DNA from: JBEKCD01 sp050015055
GTDB lineage: Archaea > Thermoproteota > Bathyarchaeia > Bathyarchaeales > Bathycorpusculaceae
Reading direction: 5' to 3'
Assembly: GCA_050015055.1 (NCBI GenBank)
Contig: JBEKCD010000013.1
Span: 23,405-87,404, forward strand
Length of the DNA: 64,000 nucleotides
Positions within the stretch are counted from its first letter, which is position 1. Each line of letters opens with the position of its first letter. Below are positions 53,798-62,396 of the stretch, one piece after another. The notes beneath the pieces are model-generated. The model saw nothing but the letters and a program-made list of their open reading frames with translations, had not been told where the DNA came from and ran no database searches. Position numbers and translations under genes: made by a program.

Positions 53798-54825
53798 TCA
53801 GACTCTCCATAGCGTCCGCTAGGAGCCTTAACAAATCGTACACCCTCAGAATCATACAAATCTTCAAACAACTCGGACTTGTAACCAGAAGCACCCTTAT
53901 CCTTAACAAGCGGCTCCCGACCCCAATAAATCAGCTTAACCAACTCAGAGCCGCAGATAGGACAAACACTTTTAGGCTTCTCAAACTTAACCTTCAAACG
54001 ACGATACGAACAAGTACCAAACCATGTTAAAGGATGAGGACGCTCCACATTCGTCTGTATCGTACTGTGCTCTAATTCATAGTACGAGGTCCAAAAAATA
54101 GAAACGCGCTTACCCACATTTCCCTCCCTATCCATAGCCACCTTGACAACCCACCCGCTCCGCTCCCGCTCCTTCCTCCAGCGCTCCTCATAGCCAGAAC
54201 AACCAGAACAAAGTTTGTTACAACCACGACAACGATAACCGCCCTTCAAAAACCCGATTAGATGAAAATGGAAGCCTAGTCGCCAACCGAAAGGAACACC
54301 CTTCGCACGAGCCTCCTCAGCGTTGGCATAACGAGCATGATGAGGCACTACACATCCTCCGACCACACCGCAAGACCCAGCAACCTTCTCCATCTTCCTA
54401 CGCAAAGCCCTTAAATCTAACCCCCAATCAGACCTAGGCGCACTAATGATTATGTGCTCAGGAACGCCACCATGTAGTCTAACATACTCGTTAATACGCT
54501 TCTCAACATTTCGAGCTTCACGAGCTGCCATACTTTTATAACAAGTTTTACAACGCCAATTATAACAAGAAGTGTGGACTAAACGGACGTATACCTTCCC
54601 TCGGTAATCCTTCCCGTCCAGCGTCACAACATCATGCAATTCAACCCGCAAACAACCCTTAATATGCTTGTATTTTCCACAATCATCAGACGTTCTATCC
54701 CAACCATTGCCCACAACTTGCAAATTGCCAAAAGTAGCCCAAGCAGTATTAGGATAAATAGACTCCAATTTATCAACGACCACTTCACACACAACAAGCC
54801 ACCTTCCTAACGCATGCGCAGGCAC
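53794..54825 (-). CDS. HUH-type rolling-circle replication initiator
   Basis: 343 residues. An HUH motif GFHFHLIGFL (His 186 and 188) is preceded by zinc-like cysteines (SCYNWRCKTCYKS) and followed by a Cys-rich knuckle (YRCRGCNKLCSGC). Tyr 248/249 in IFWTSYYELEH are candidates for the nicking tyrosine. A further CPICGSEL zinc pair lies near the C-terminus. This is the layout of archaeal plasmid Rep proteins. Start GTG 54825 is not certain; ATG/GTG alternatives exist about 15 codons later. Confidence 0.75.
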   Translation of the reverse strand: MPAHALGRWLVVCEVVVDKLESIYPNTAWATFGNLQVVGNGWDRTSDDCGKYKHIKGCLRVELHDVVTLDGKDYRGKVYVRLVHTSCYNWRCKTCYKSMAAREARNVEKRINEYVRLHGGVPEHIIISAPRSDWGLDLRALRRKMEKVAGSCGVVGGCVVPHHARYANAEEARAKGVPFGWRLGFHFHLIGFLKGGYRCRGCNKLCSGCSGYEERWRKERERSGWVVKVAMDREGNVGKRVSIFWTSYYELEHSTIQTNVERPHPLTWFGTCSYRRLKVKFEKPKSVCPICGSELVKLIYWGREPLVKDKGASGYKSELFEDLYDSEGVRFVKAPSGRYGESE

Positions 54826-55071
54826 ACAACGAACCAGATAACACCAAAAGCAGAATGTACAGAGGGAGCTCCCTAAAATACGAATGACGACACTGCACTC
54901 CTACGACATACTTACACCGTCTCATGTTATCACCCAAACGACAGAGGAGCCAACAGACTCCCCCATCGAGTAGAGGACTACTACCATAGCCCCGCGCTAA
55001 GCGCAATAAGCAATATCACAAAGTTATATATAACACTTAACTAAGTTTAGTACTCAAGAAGGTTTAGTTAC
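54826..55071. promoter_or_regulatory. Divergent rep/HTH intergenic region
   Basis: Holds a perfect palindrome gttatatataac (about 55022-55033) that includes the TATA box of the HTH gene, and nearby ttaactaagtttagt and ggtttagtta, a loose repeat that could be operator half-sites. It is also the natural place for a replication origin, but I cannot point to a nick site. A minus-strand frame (54785-55006) here is not convincing. Confidence 0.45.
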
Positions 55072-55674
55072 ATGGGCGAATTATTAGACGAATATTGCGA
55101 AAACATATTCTCTCTTCTAATGGTAACTAATCAGTCCCTTAGGTTCAACAAACTACACGAAACACTTCAATCCTTTGGGGCAAAGATGTCGCAACCAACG
55201 CTAATAGAACACCTCTCCCATCTTCGCAAAAAAGGATTCATACTGAAAAGGAAACAAGGCAAACAAAACATATCCTACCAAGTGAATTGGGAAAAATTTG
55301 AAACCTTGAAAGAAGGGATAACATACAAACAGACAATAGACCAGAATCTGAAGAGCAAAGAAGTCTTTGAATCCCTTTCGCTAGATGAACAAATAACAAC
55401 CCTAGTAAGCATATCCGCTTTAGACGACCTCTTCTATTTGAAACTCTTTGTTCTTAACATTCTAGAACCCAGCAAGAAACCCGAACACTGCTTCTCCTAC
55501 ATATTCATACACAAACTCCTCGATAGATACAAACTATGGCTAACGGATACCTGCAGGGAATCCAAAGAAAAAAGCAAGAAAGCCCTGGAACTAATACAAC
55601 GCGCAATAGACGGATTTGAAAGCGACATCTTTGACAAAAAGCCAGCATCCAACAACAATTCAAACCAAAATTAA
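55072..55674 (+). CDS. Winged-helix transcriptional regulator
   Basis: 200 residues. The first 85 form a winged helix: SLRFNKLHETLQSFGAKMSQ then PTLIEHLSHLRKKGFILKRK (recognition helix) and a wing (QGKQNISYQVN). The rest is helical (LDEQITTLVSISALDDLFYL) without a known ligand motif. It probably represses rep or itself through the palindromic TATA region upstream. Confidence 0.78.
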   Translation: MGELLDEYCENIFSLLMVTNQSLRFNKLHETLQSFGAKMSQPTLIEHLSHLRKKGFILKRKQGKQNISYQVNWEKFETLKEGITYKQTIDQNLKSKEVFESLSLDEQITTLVSISALDDLFYLKLFVLNILEPSKKPEHCFSYIFIHKLLDRYKLWLTDTCRESKEKSKKALELIQRAIDGFESDIFDKKPASNNNSNQN

Positions 55675-55754
55675 GAGAACGTGCTTTTGTTTAGAGCGTA
55701 CCTTAACCAACGGGCAAATAGAACAGACCGACATCGCGCTCGCTTGACATCGTA

Positions 55755-55784
55755 GCGCGCAATCGGAAAATCATCTGCGCGCGC
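55755..55784. repeat. Paired GCGCGC sites before the AAA ATPase gene
   Basis: GCGCGC at 55755-55760 and GCGCGCGC at 55777-55784, 16 bp apart. A third, 56919-56926, lies just after the ATPase gene, so the gene is bracketed by these sites. The ATPase TATA (tttttata) follows at about 55793. Confidence 0.6.
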
Positions 55785-55837
55785 TAACCAATCTTTTTAT
55801 AGTTGAATTCTTGAAACCTCTATGGGGAAGCTACATT

Positions 55838-56905
55838 ATGATGATTACGGGATTGCACATTAGCAACTTCAAGGGCATTAGTGAATCGAAAATCGATGAA
55901 ATGGGCATGGTCAACCTTTTCATAGGAAAGAACGACTCGTGCAAGTCAACAATTCTTGAAGCTGCTTATACAGTTCTCAGGGAATCATACAGTTCAGGCT
56001 TAGGAAGCTCCCTTTCACGTAGGACTAATTTGGAGATAGGAAACAGGGAGTTATGGTATGGGTATAAGACAGACAGCAACATCAAGATTGAACTTCTTTT
56101 TGAGAATGCCGTTCTTTCGATGGTCGCCACATATGAAAAGGGACAGAATCGAATAAACAGCATAACTAATCTTAGTGCCCATGTAGGCCCAGCAGCACGA
56201 GTTTTCGCTCGGTCAAACACGTATCAAGACAACTTCGCAATGAGCGCATCATCGGGGCACGACTTGTCTCAGAACATGAAGGCGCTTGGATTTGGTAATT
56301 ATGTGATGGATTCTAGATTCGTCGACAGCTCTCTGAAAAACGACTTACGACTTGTAGAATCACTATTGGGACAATTGAAACTGCAAGGATTAGACTTGGA
56401 ATTTGGCAAGTTGTTTTCGCAGGTATTTGAAACTGACCCTCATTGGGAGTTTATGCCTCACCCAGACTTCCCCACTCAATACCGAGTTGCGCTCTCAAAA
56501 GGTGACAGCCGCGTATTCCTAAATGGGTTTGGTGATGGCTTGCGCTTCTGCATGCTGCTGATGGGACGAATAATGTTGGCTAAGAACACAGCACTATTCA
56601 TCGAGGAAATTGAGAATAATCAGCATCCAGAGTCTCTGGTGAAAATAGTTCCTTTCTTGGTAGAGTATAGCAGGAAAAACAACTTGCAACTCTTCATAAC
56701 GACTCATAATCCATTAGTCATGCGTCTCTTTGAAGAGCATTGCAAAAATGACAAAGAGAAATCGGTACTCCGCATATATCGAGTTACAAGAGACAAAAGT
56801 AATGGTTTTGTTCAATGTATCCCCTTAACCGAGAAGGAGCTTGCTGATTGGTTTACTAAGGTTGACCAAGACCTGTGGGGATGGAAGACCGAAAAGAAAG
56901 AATAA
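55838..56905 (+). CDS. AAA15/OLD-like ATPase
   Basis: 355 residues from ATG 55838. ITGLHISNFKGISESKI opens as in SMC/RecF-like ATPases; Walker A reads GKNDSCKST (30-38), with Cys where Gly is usual. GFGDGLRFCMLLMGRI is the signature-like segment, Walker B is ALFIEEIENNQHPESL, and FITTHNPLVMRLF the switch His. No TOPRIM nuclease domain follows, so unlike OLD it would need a partner. Such solitary ATPases are frequent in mobile-element defence cargo. Confidence 0.82.
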   Translation: MMITGLHISNFKGISESKIDEMGMVNLFIGKNDSCKSTILEAAYTVLRESYSSGLGSSLSRRTNLEIGNRELWYGYKTDSNIKIELLFENAVLSMVATYEKGQNRINSITNLSAHVGPAARVFARSNTYQDNFAMSASSGHDLSQNMKALGFGNYVMDSRFVDSSLKNDLRLVESLLGQLKLQGLDLEFGKLFSQVFETDPHWEFMPHPDFPTQYRVALSKGDSRVFLNGFGDGLRFCMLLMGRIMLAKNTALFIEEIENNQHPESLVKIVPFLVEYSRKNNLQLFITTHNPLVMRLFEEHCKNDKEKSVLRIYRVTRDKSNGFVQCIPLTEKELADWFTKVDQDLWGWKTEKKE

Positions 56906-57157
56906 CTAACTATACTACGCGCGCGCTTAGATTTGGATGCCGCATCACGTTGAAAAGCACACACAGACAAGATGGAAAGCACTTGAAAGACCATGCCAAT
57001 GTAGCTTTCGCACCTATCGGTGCAAACGAAATCCTCAAAAACATAAGCCTTTCCCTCATTCGCAAAAGAGGAACGTATGAAAGCCACCCCAAGCATCATG
57101 TTAGAAAGGCTTATTGTTTTTTCGTCAACCATAAATCAGGAAATCGAGATGATATAC
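56906..57157. other. Intergenic stretch before the element's right end
   Basis: GCGCGCGC at 56919-56926. Short frames on both strands are not convincing. Probably holds the promoter for the small protein-int(N) pair. Confidence 0.4.
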
Positions 57158-57301
57158 ATGACATGCCAAAACGGACAATGTAAAAACGAAACCAACATCA
57201 GACGACAAACCACCCAACCCAGAAGCCCCGAAGAAATAAGATATGGCACACTCTGGGCAGAAATCGAACTCCAAAAACTCGTAAGAGGTGATAAACAATG
57301 A
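57158..57301 (+). CDS. Small protein coupled to the integrase start
   Basis: 47 residues (MTCQNGQCKNETNIRRQTTQ, then EEIRYGTLWAEIELQKLVRG); ATG 57149 is also possible. A CxxxxxC pair at the N-terminus. Its TGA overlaps the int(N) ATG (ATGA), so in the free element it would be translated just before the integrase. Possibly an excision or control factor; no family recognised. Confidence 0.5.
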   Translation: MTCQNGQCKNETNIRRQTTQPRSPEEIRYGTLWAEIELQKLVRGDKQ

Positions 57302-57426
57302 ATGAAAAGGACAATACGACAAACACAACACAACAAGAGCAAAAAGACCATGAAATTACTAAGCTTAATAGGCAGGCTGATGTCCTAGACCAAACTAGAC
57401 TACGACCGCCCATTATCCATCGGTAA
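57298..57426 (+). CDS. Integrase, N-terminal fragment int(N)
   Basis: 42 codons: MNEKDNTTNTTQQEQKDHEI, TKLNRQADVLD, then QTRLRPPIIHR and stop. QADVLD is encoded by the core and is in the same frame as QADVLD in int(C). In the circular form the first 31 residues would continue into int(C). After the core the frame reads chromosomal tRNA 5'-half DNA and stops at 57424-57426. Confidence 0.85.
   Translation: MNEKDNTTNTTQQEQKDHEITKLNRQADVLDQTRLRPPIIHR
57371..57409 (-). pseudogene. Orphan 5' half of tRNA-Gly(GCC), intronless
   Basis: On the minus strand: acceptor GCGGTCG, an uninterrupted D-arm GTCTAGTTTGGTCTAGGAC, and the anticodon stem up to CTGCC. The last 17 bp equal the 5' exon of the left copy (49555-49571). 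It is the chromosomal half displaced by integration and marks the original intronless attB. Confidence 0.88.
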
Positions 57427-57601
57427 AGGACATTCTGCAGAGGTGCCTATTTTCCTTTTCTGCGTTAACGCATTCTACTTGTTGCTGGTCATGATCTTTG
57501 GTTGAGGGCACATTCGCGATTTCTTGATCTTTTGAGGACAAGGGTTGAATGAAATGTTATAGAAGGTGTCGGATTTCATCCATGCATGTGCGTGCGCTCA
57601 C
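57427..57601. other. Right chromosomal flank of the element
   Basis: No gene. On the minus strand this is the original upstream DNA of tRNA-Gly; no strong TATA is evident (AAAATAGG near 57455 is the best). Confidence 0.4.
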
Positions 57602-59500
57602 TTAGCTGGTTGAATATATGGCAATATTTCCTCTTTCCGTGATGACTTTGACAGTGTAGGGTTTTTCTGGCAGGTTTAGGTCAGCGCGAGAGTATGAGAC
57701 TGTGTCCCCAGAATTAATGTATATGCTTATCTCATATCTCTGATGTGACGTTGAGTTGTCTATCCACAATGCGACGAGGTGGGATGTGAAGGAGCCGTCG
57801 TTTTCGAAGGTGAAGCTTGTCACGTCTGTTGCCACTCTTACCGCTATGGAATCCATGTCAATGGTTGTTTGGTTTGCATCGGTTCCTTGGTCAAACACCT
57901 TTATCCATACTGTTCCGTTGCTGCTCATGTAGCTGTTGCACTGGTCGGTCAGGTTCACGGCATAATTGTCCCATCCTGTCGCGGGAAGGCTGCCTGATGT
58001 TGAGTTGAAGCCAACGTCGCTGAAGGCTGATGATGTCCAGTTGTAGGCTTCTAGATACAACTTTTCGCCTGCGTCGCTGGATCTGTAGGTCATCTGTATT
58101 TCAAGGGTTTGGATGCGATTGAGAGGATATGCTGAGAGATCTACAGGAAAAGTGCCGTCGATTTCAAGCCTGTTGTTGAATTGGCTTTCCTCTGCTCCTA
58201 GAGTAGTTGAAGGCTCTGGACTAGTGATGTATTGAATTGTGATGTCGTCAAAGTATGTCGTGTCGGACGTTCTCGAACCCGCAAACCCAACTTCGCCGTA
58301 ACCTCTGGAATTCCCACCTCCGAAACTTCCATTCACTGTCCACGTGTCAGGTTCAATCGTTCCAACGGGCCACACTTTAGCTTCACCAAGCCCGCTTGTC
58401 GGGTTGATAACCCTGAATCGCATGTAGTACCAAGTGTTCAACGACCAGCTGGAGGTTCCATGCGTGCCCCAAGAGCGCAGATCATTCAGGAGATCCAGAC
58501 TGTTTCCGTCGTTGTGAAACAAGCCGCAGTATCCACTACCTCCGGGGGAACTTCCGTCCATGCAAGAGGACAGCCCCATCCTGCTAAGGTCACCGCCGGC
58601 AAAGGAAATCACGTCGATTTTCACGAGCATATCGACGGGAGCAGTAATATTGCCCAGCGCGGTGATTATCATCTTGTTCGGGTCTCCGCCAGCCCCAACA
58701 TTCTTGAGTGTACCATTTTCAATGGACCAGGTACCGCCGCCTGTCTTGACTTGATAGGCAGCTTCTGTGGTAATATCCGGTTTATCTGCTCTGTTGAAAT
58801 CGTCGAACCATAGGTAAACGTTGCTCCCGTTTGTGGGTGGAGTTCCAGCGTTCGGGTTTCCATAGTAGATATAGTAGTTGCTGTCCGAGCCGTTTGTCGG
58901 GATTGATGCGTGAGTTTTGAACCAGACTTGGGTTGAAGAGGTGTCCATGCCGTCGACTTCCCTGTCAAGTTCAACCCAGCTGCTTCCCGACTGATAGGCG
59001 ACTCTAAGGTCATGGCCACTAGGCATGAGCTTGCCGGAAGAAACCAGCGAAGCCGTGTCCAACGTTACAGAAACCGAATAGTTCATGATAAGAGTTGACG
59101 AGGCGTTGTTCATTATAGTCATCCTTCTGCGATAGACATAGTCCGTATCCCACCAATTCAGACCTCCCGCACGCGTCATACTCTCTGAAAAGCTCTCGTA
59201 TGAACCATCGATGCTTTGCGTGTCCATGTAGGTGCCCGACACTTTGTTGCCAGTGTCTACGGTGAATTCCTCCTGGGTTGGAAACCAAGAAGAGGACCCG
59301 TTGACGTGGGCAACGTCGGTAATCTTGACGTCTTCATGCATTCTTTCCAGGTCGAACTGGTTCATCTGATAGCTCCAGAGGACCACGTTGACAACGATGG
59401 TGACCACTATGATTAGGCTTAGCATAACCACTACTACGTTGCTGAGACCCTTCGAATCGTGTCCAATTCTGGATATACCGTTCCCACCAAAGCTAACCAT
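57602..59500 (-). CDS. Pilin-like DUF2341 surface protein
   Basis: 632 residues from ATG 59500. The N-terminus has a class III signal-like site, HDSKGLSNVVVVMLSLIIVV, as in archaeal type IV pilins cut by PibD before the hydrophobic stretch. Next comes a DUF2341 domain (WWDTDYVYRRRMTIMNNAS, then IYYGNPNAG), followed by a jelly-roll-like part (FDDFNRADKP). Many N-glycosylation sequons. The frame is open to 60061, but that region overlaps a plus-strand gene and has no pilin logic. Likely an adhesive or pilus-associated protein. Confidence 0.78.
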   Translation of the reverse strand: MVSFGGNGISRIGHDSKGLSNVVVVMLSLIIVVTIVVNVVLWSYQMNQFDLERMHEDVKITDVAHVNGSSSWFPTQEEFTVDTGNKVSGTYMDTQSIDGSYESFSESMTRAGGLNWWDTDYVYRRRMTIMNNASSTLIMNYSVSVTLDTASLVSSGKLMPSGHDLRVAYQSGSSWVELDREVDGMDTSSTQVWFKTHASIPTNGSDSNYYIYYGNPNAGTPPTNGSNVYLWFDDFNRADKPDITTEAAYQVKTGGGTWSIENGTLKNVGAGGDPNKMIITALGNITAPVDMLVKIDVISFAGGDLSRMGLSSCMDGSSPGGSGYCGLFHNDGNSLDLLNDLRSWGTHGTSSWSLNTWYYMRFRVINPTSGLGEAKVWPVGTIEPDTWTVNGSFGGGNSRGYGEVGFAGSRTSDTTYFDDITIQYITSPEPSTTLGAEESQFNNRLEIDGTFPVDLSAYPLNRIQTLEIQMTYRSSDAGEKLYLEAYNWTSSAFSDVGFNSTSGSLPATGWDNYAVNLTDQCNSYMSSNGTVWIKVFDQGTDANQTTIDMDSIAVRVATDVTSFTFENDGSFTSHLVALWIDNSTSHQRYEISIYINSGDTVSYSRADLNLPEKPYTVKVITERGNIAIYSTS

Positions 59501-59752
59501 TAAGCCTGTGTCGTTTCTGTCACTGCCTAAGGGTAAAAGAATTACGAAGCTCAAATCCATATTCAAGGACAGCAACTGAACGTAAATTGAAGACGCCAAA
59601 CTGCTTGGAAAACCAATAACAGACCGAAACACGCGTAGATTGGCTCCAACACTTCGCAGACTTGATCCATAGTGTCCTTTCTCAACATTGGTGGAATAAC
59701 GTGGAACAAGGCTTATGAGAAGAAAGTTTGACACATAAGGGGGAGGATTAGA

Positions 59753-60127
59753 ATGCTGCTGAAATTCCTCGAGAGCAAATACCTGGTCAGCACACCCATC
59801 GGAGAGTGTTCTTCTCTGGTGCAAAAGGCGTTGAATGAGGTGGGCTTGGAGAACGTGATGATAAAAAAGGAAGTCCCACCGCATTATTTGCTTGTAGCAT
59901 ACAGTCCCGGATGGGTTGGGAAAGCACTGGAGATAGAGTTCGTCTTCAAGGAAGGACAAAAGGGTACGGAGGTTTACGTCAAATGGCCTTATGCAAGAGA
60001 GATTCCGCAGGACAATGAAAATCTCACTGAATTCTACAAACAAGAACAGGAACGGAAGCAAAAGGCCGAACGCCTCATCGAAAAGTTCAAGATCAAGATT
60101 GGAGCAACTGACATTCCAACACGTTAG
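59753..60127 (+). CDS. Conserved-looking small protein, function unknown
   Basis: 124 residues with a strong GGGGAGG ribosome site before the ATG. LLKFLESKYLVSTPIGECSS, VPPHYLLVAYSPGWVGKALE and EIEFVFKEGQKGTEVYVKW suggest an alpha/beta fold of the SRPBCC or heat-shock-like size, ending in a charged helix. Not identified. Confidence 0.65.
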   Translation: MLLKFLESKYLVSTPIGECSSLVQKALNEVGLENVMIKKEVPPHYLLVAYSPGWVGKALEIEFVFKEGQKGTEVYVKWPYAREIPQDNENLTEFYKQEQERKQKAERLIEKFKIKIGATDIPTR

Positions 60128-60534
60128 CCTTCATTCAGAAATTTCTCCTTCATGATCTCGCTACTTCTCAACTTTTGGCCAAAGGATTTCATAACATCGA
60201 ATTGCTGCGATTAGAACAAAATGAGCCTGTTCTCGCACACTAAGAATAAATTGGGCTCATTAGTGCCGAGGGCTAGCTTCACAGGAGCGTTTAAACCGTC
60301 GTTATGTCTTTTACATGTTTTTGTAGATTCCTCAAAATTGCTGATTTTCCGAAAAGCTTAAGAAAATATCCGGGGGGTATCCGCATAAAAACTTATCCAA
60401 CGGGATTTGAAATACTCCATCGGAGCCCCGCTGCAGTTGCTTGGCGGGCCCGAGGGGATTAGACCCCAAACGGGGTCAAGTCCCACGACCCAGCGCACGC
60501 GCTAGAAGCCCACTCAGAGAGACCGTGATGTTTT
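60128..60534. other. Intergenic stretch with a degenerate tRNA-like sequence
   Basis: At about 60438-60492 is a class II tRNA-like piece: a D-arm-like GGGCCCGAGGGGATTAG, a GGTCAAGTCCC T-arm-like segment, and ends gcttgg/cccagc that partly pair. The anticodon arm is missing, so it cannot be a working tRNA. No gene found. Confidence 0.35.
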
Positions 60535-61167
60535 TTACAGTTCCAGATGCGCGCGCGACCGCACGAAACTCACAAGACAGACAGCCGCACAACTTAACGC
60601 GGAGGAAACCTTCTTCTCTTCTTTTGCCATTGGATAGGATGAATGGACTGTTGTTTCTATCTCTTCGGGTACATTTATAAAAACCTGAATATCTTTTTGC
60701 CTTGTGCCGACTTCTTCGAATTTTCGTTTCATCAAGCAAATGTATTCTTGAAAGGTGACTTCAGGAATAACCCATTTGCACCATGTGGGCCATTTGCAGA
60801 CGAGCTCGATTTTGGAATGGAGACTTTTCATGAACAAAATCTCAAGGTTTCTTGCTCCTAAACCAAAAACCTGTTCAAGAGCAGCTTGAAAATCCATAAT
60901 CTTTTGCGGAATTTCCTTTTTCTTTGTGTTGAAATTTTCCTCTAAATGGAAAAATATTGCTGTCTTAACATTTTCGCCTAAACCCGATAAAACTTCTTCT
61001 ATGGCTTCAAGTAGAATATTCTCAAAAGTGTTGTTTTTGCTCTTCTTCGCCAACTTTTCTTCACCTACGCCCTTTCCGAGAGCACTTTCTGGGGGTCGTC
61101 CACTTAAGAACGTTGTTATGTACGTACAGAGTGTCGAATATTGCAAAAAAGCGTTATGAATTGCCAA
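60535..61167 (-). CDS. Helical protein of unknown function
   Basis: About 210 residues from TTG. The core TFENILLEAIEEVLSGLGEN, KTAIFFHLEENF, IPQKIMDFQAALEQVFGLGA, LEILFMKSLHSKI reads like a conserved four-helix domain. The last 20 residues run across a GCGCGCGC site (60549-60556) and look less protein-like, so the natural stop may have been lost. A TATA-like TTTTTAAT lies just upstream. Confidence 0.65.
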   Translation of the reverse strand: MAIHNAFLQYSTLCTYITTFLSGRPPESALGKGVGEEKLAKKSKNNTFENILLEAIEEVLSGLGENVKTAIFFHLEENFNTKKKEIPQKIMDFQAALEQVFGLGARNLEILFMKSLHSKIELVCKWPTWCKWVIPEVTFQEYICLMKRKFEEVGTRQKDIQVFINVPEEIETTVHSSYPMAKEEKKVSSALSCAAVCLVSFVRSRAHLEL

Positions 61168-61340
61168 TACCGATTAAAAAGGTTTCAGAGGCACGCGCTT
61201 ATGCATTTTTCACTTGATTCATACGCACGGGGCTTAGACGGAATCGCTATCCGGGATTCATAACGTTTTTATTTTGTGATTTGAACAAGGATAGCTGGCT
61301 GGTGATTTTGTTGTCTCACAGTGAAGAGAGAGTTGAGAGA

Positions 61341-61820
61341 ATGGCTGAGAACGAAGCAGAGGTGACTCTGAGAGTTGAGGATGTGATGGTGAAGGAAGTG
61401 ATAAAGATAAACGAGGAAGTGACTACCAAAGAAGCTGCTGAATTAATGAACAAGTTTGAGATCGGCTGTTTGATCGCTGTTGGGAAGGGCAAGGTCTCGG
61501 GAATCTTGACAGAGAGAGACTTGCTGAAGAGAGTCCTTGCTGAGGGGAAGGATGCATCCAAAGTGAGAGTTAGAGATGCGATGACGAGTCCTTTGGTTGT
61601 TGCTGAACCCAGTATGGATCTTGGTGAAGCAGTGAAGTTGATGTTTCAGATGAAGATAAAGAAGCTGCCTGTGGTCGCAGATAGGCGCTTGGTGGGGCTA
61701 GTGAGTTTGACCGACATTGCCCGTTTTCAACCTCAGATGATGGTTCTGGTTAAGCACCTTGCTGCTAACCATAGGGCACCAAAAAACATACAAAAAGTGA
61801 TGGACCGCTATATTATCTAA
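61341..61820 (+). CDS. Two-CBS-domain protein
   Basis: 159 residues from ATG 61341 (frame open to 61281). CBS 1: VEDVMVKEVIKINEEVTTKE to GILTERDLLKRVL. CBS 2: VRDAMTSPLVVAEPSMDLGE to GLVSLTDIARF. A basic tail follows. Probably an adenine-nucleotide sensor; partner unknown. Confidence 0.88.
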   Translation: MAENEAEVTLRVEDVMVKEVIKINEEVTTKEAAELMNKFEIGCLIAVGKGKVSGILTERDLLKRVLAEGKDASKVRVRDAMTSPLVVAEPSMDLGEAVKLMFQMKIKKLPVVADRRLVGLVSLTDIARFQPQMMVLVKHLAANHRAPKNIQKVMDRYII

Positions 61821-61850
61821 GATGCGCTTACGCTAACGCCCATTTCCAAA

Positions 61851-61973
61851 GCGCGCCCACATTGAACCTGCTAAGGAAAGGAAGCAGTTGAACAGAGAGA
61901 TCATCGAGAGAAAGAGCAAAGACGATTACGCTAGTTAGGCCACGAAACTGAAGAAATTAAAGAAAGCGCGCGC
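61851..61973. repeat. GCGCGC-bounded 123-bp segment
   Basis: GCGCGC at 61851-61856 and GCGCGCGC at 61966-61973. One frame reads RAHIEPAKERKQLNREII to ERKSKDDYAS then stop, which looks like a coding fragment rather than random DNA. Confidence 0.5.
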
Positions 61974-61986
61974 TGAACATTGCTCG

Positions 61987-62256
61987 TTAGTCCTTCAGTA
62001 TGCCGAGGAGAATGAACACTAGTCCTATCAGGTTATAGAGAAAATGAACGTTTTCGGTCATCACGACTGCGTAAGCTTCATTGAACAGTTCAGGCACCGT
62101 GATGAGTGCGTGGACAAAGAATATTCCGAAGCCGACCGTGATGAGCAGCATTTTCAGGTTCTTCAGGCGATGGTAAGTCAGGAAGATGCCGAACAGAAAA
62201 CCTGTGGACAACACTAATCCGATACGCACGACAAAGTCGAGAATCCCAATTGGCAT
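61987..62256 (-). CDS. Small membrane protein
   Basis: 89 residues with three hydrophobic segments (IGLVLSTGFLFGIFLTY, MLLITVGFGIFFVHALI, FLYNLIGLVFILLGIL). Clean start MPIGILDFVVR. Size and segment order resemble archaeal small membrane proteins of unknown role. Confidence 0.65.
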   Translation of the reverse strand: MPIGILDFVVRIGLVLSTGFLFGIFLTYHRLKNLKMLLITVGFGIFFVHALITVPELFNEAYAVVMTENVHFLYNLIGLVFILLGILKD

Positions 62257-62396
62257 AACTTCACGCGCCTCCGATACAGAAACATCAGTTTAGTTATGCC
62301 TAATAGCTTTTCTTCAGCGCCGCGCTATAACTTTTCCGCTCTCCTTCTCCATTTGTCGATGGCGCTCGAAGAATTTTGTTTGTGTCGTCTGTTGTA

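Larger units (their letters stand above)
49479..57392. mobile_element. SSV-type integrative element in tRNA-Gly(GCC)
   Basis: About 7.9 kb between two 22-bp cores (49479-49500 and 57371-57392, starting ggcaggctgatg, ending cctagacca). The integrase gene is split across the ends in frame, the hallmark of SSV/pNOB8-type integration. Contents in order: int(C), trypsin-like protease, membrane GTPase, four-helix membrane protein, two small proteins, HUH replication protein, HTH regulator, AAA ATPase, a small protein, int(N). Rep plus integrase indicates an integrated plasmid. No capsid or portal-like gene is seen. Confidence 0.9.

Noticed and set aside
54785..55006. 73-codon minus-strand frame overlapping the rep start
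   Set aside because: No ribosome site and no motif; it occupies the expected rep promoter/origin region.
59501..60061. 187-residue extension of the DUF2341 protein frame
   Set aside because: It is antisense to a plus-strand gene with a strong ribosome site, and the pilin-like signal must be near the N-terminus.
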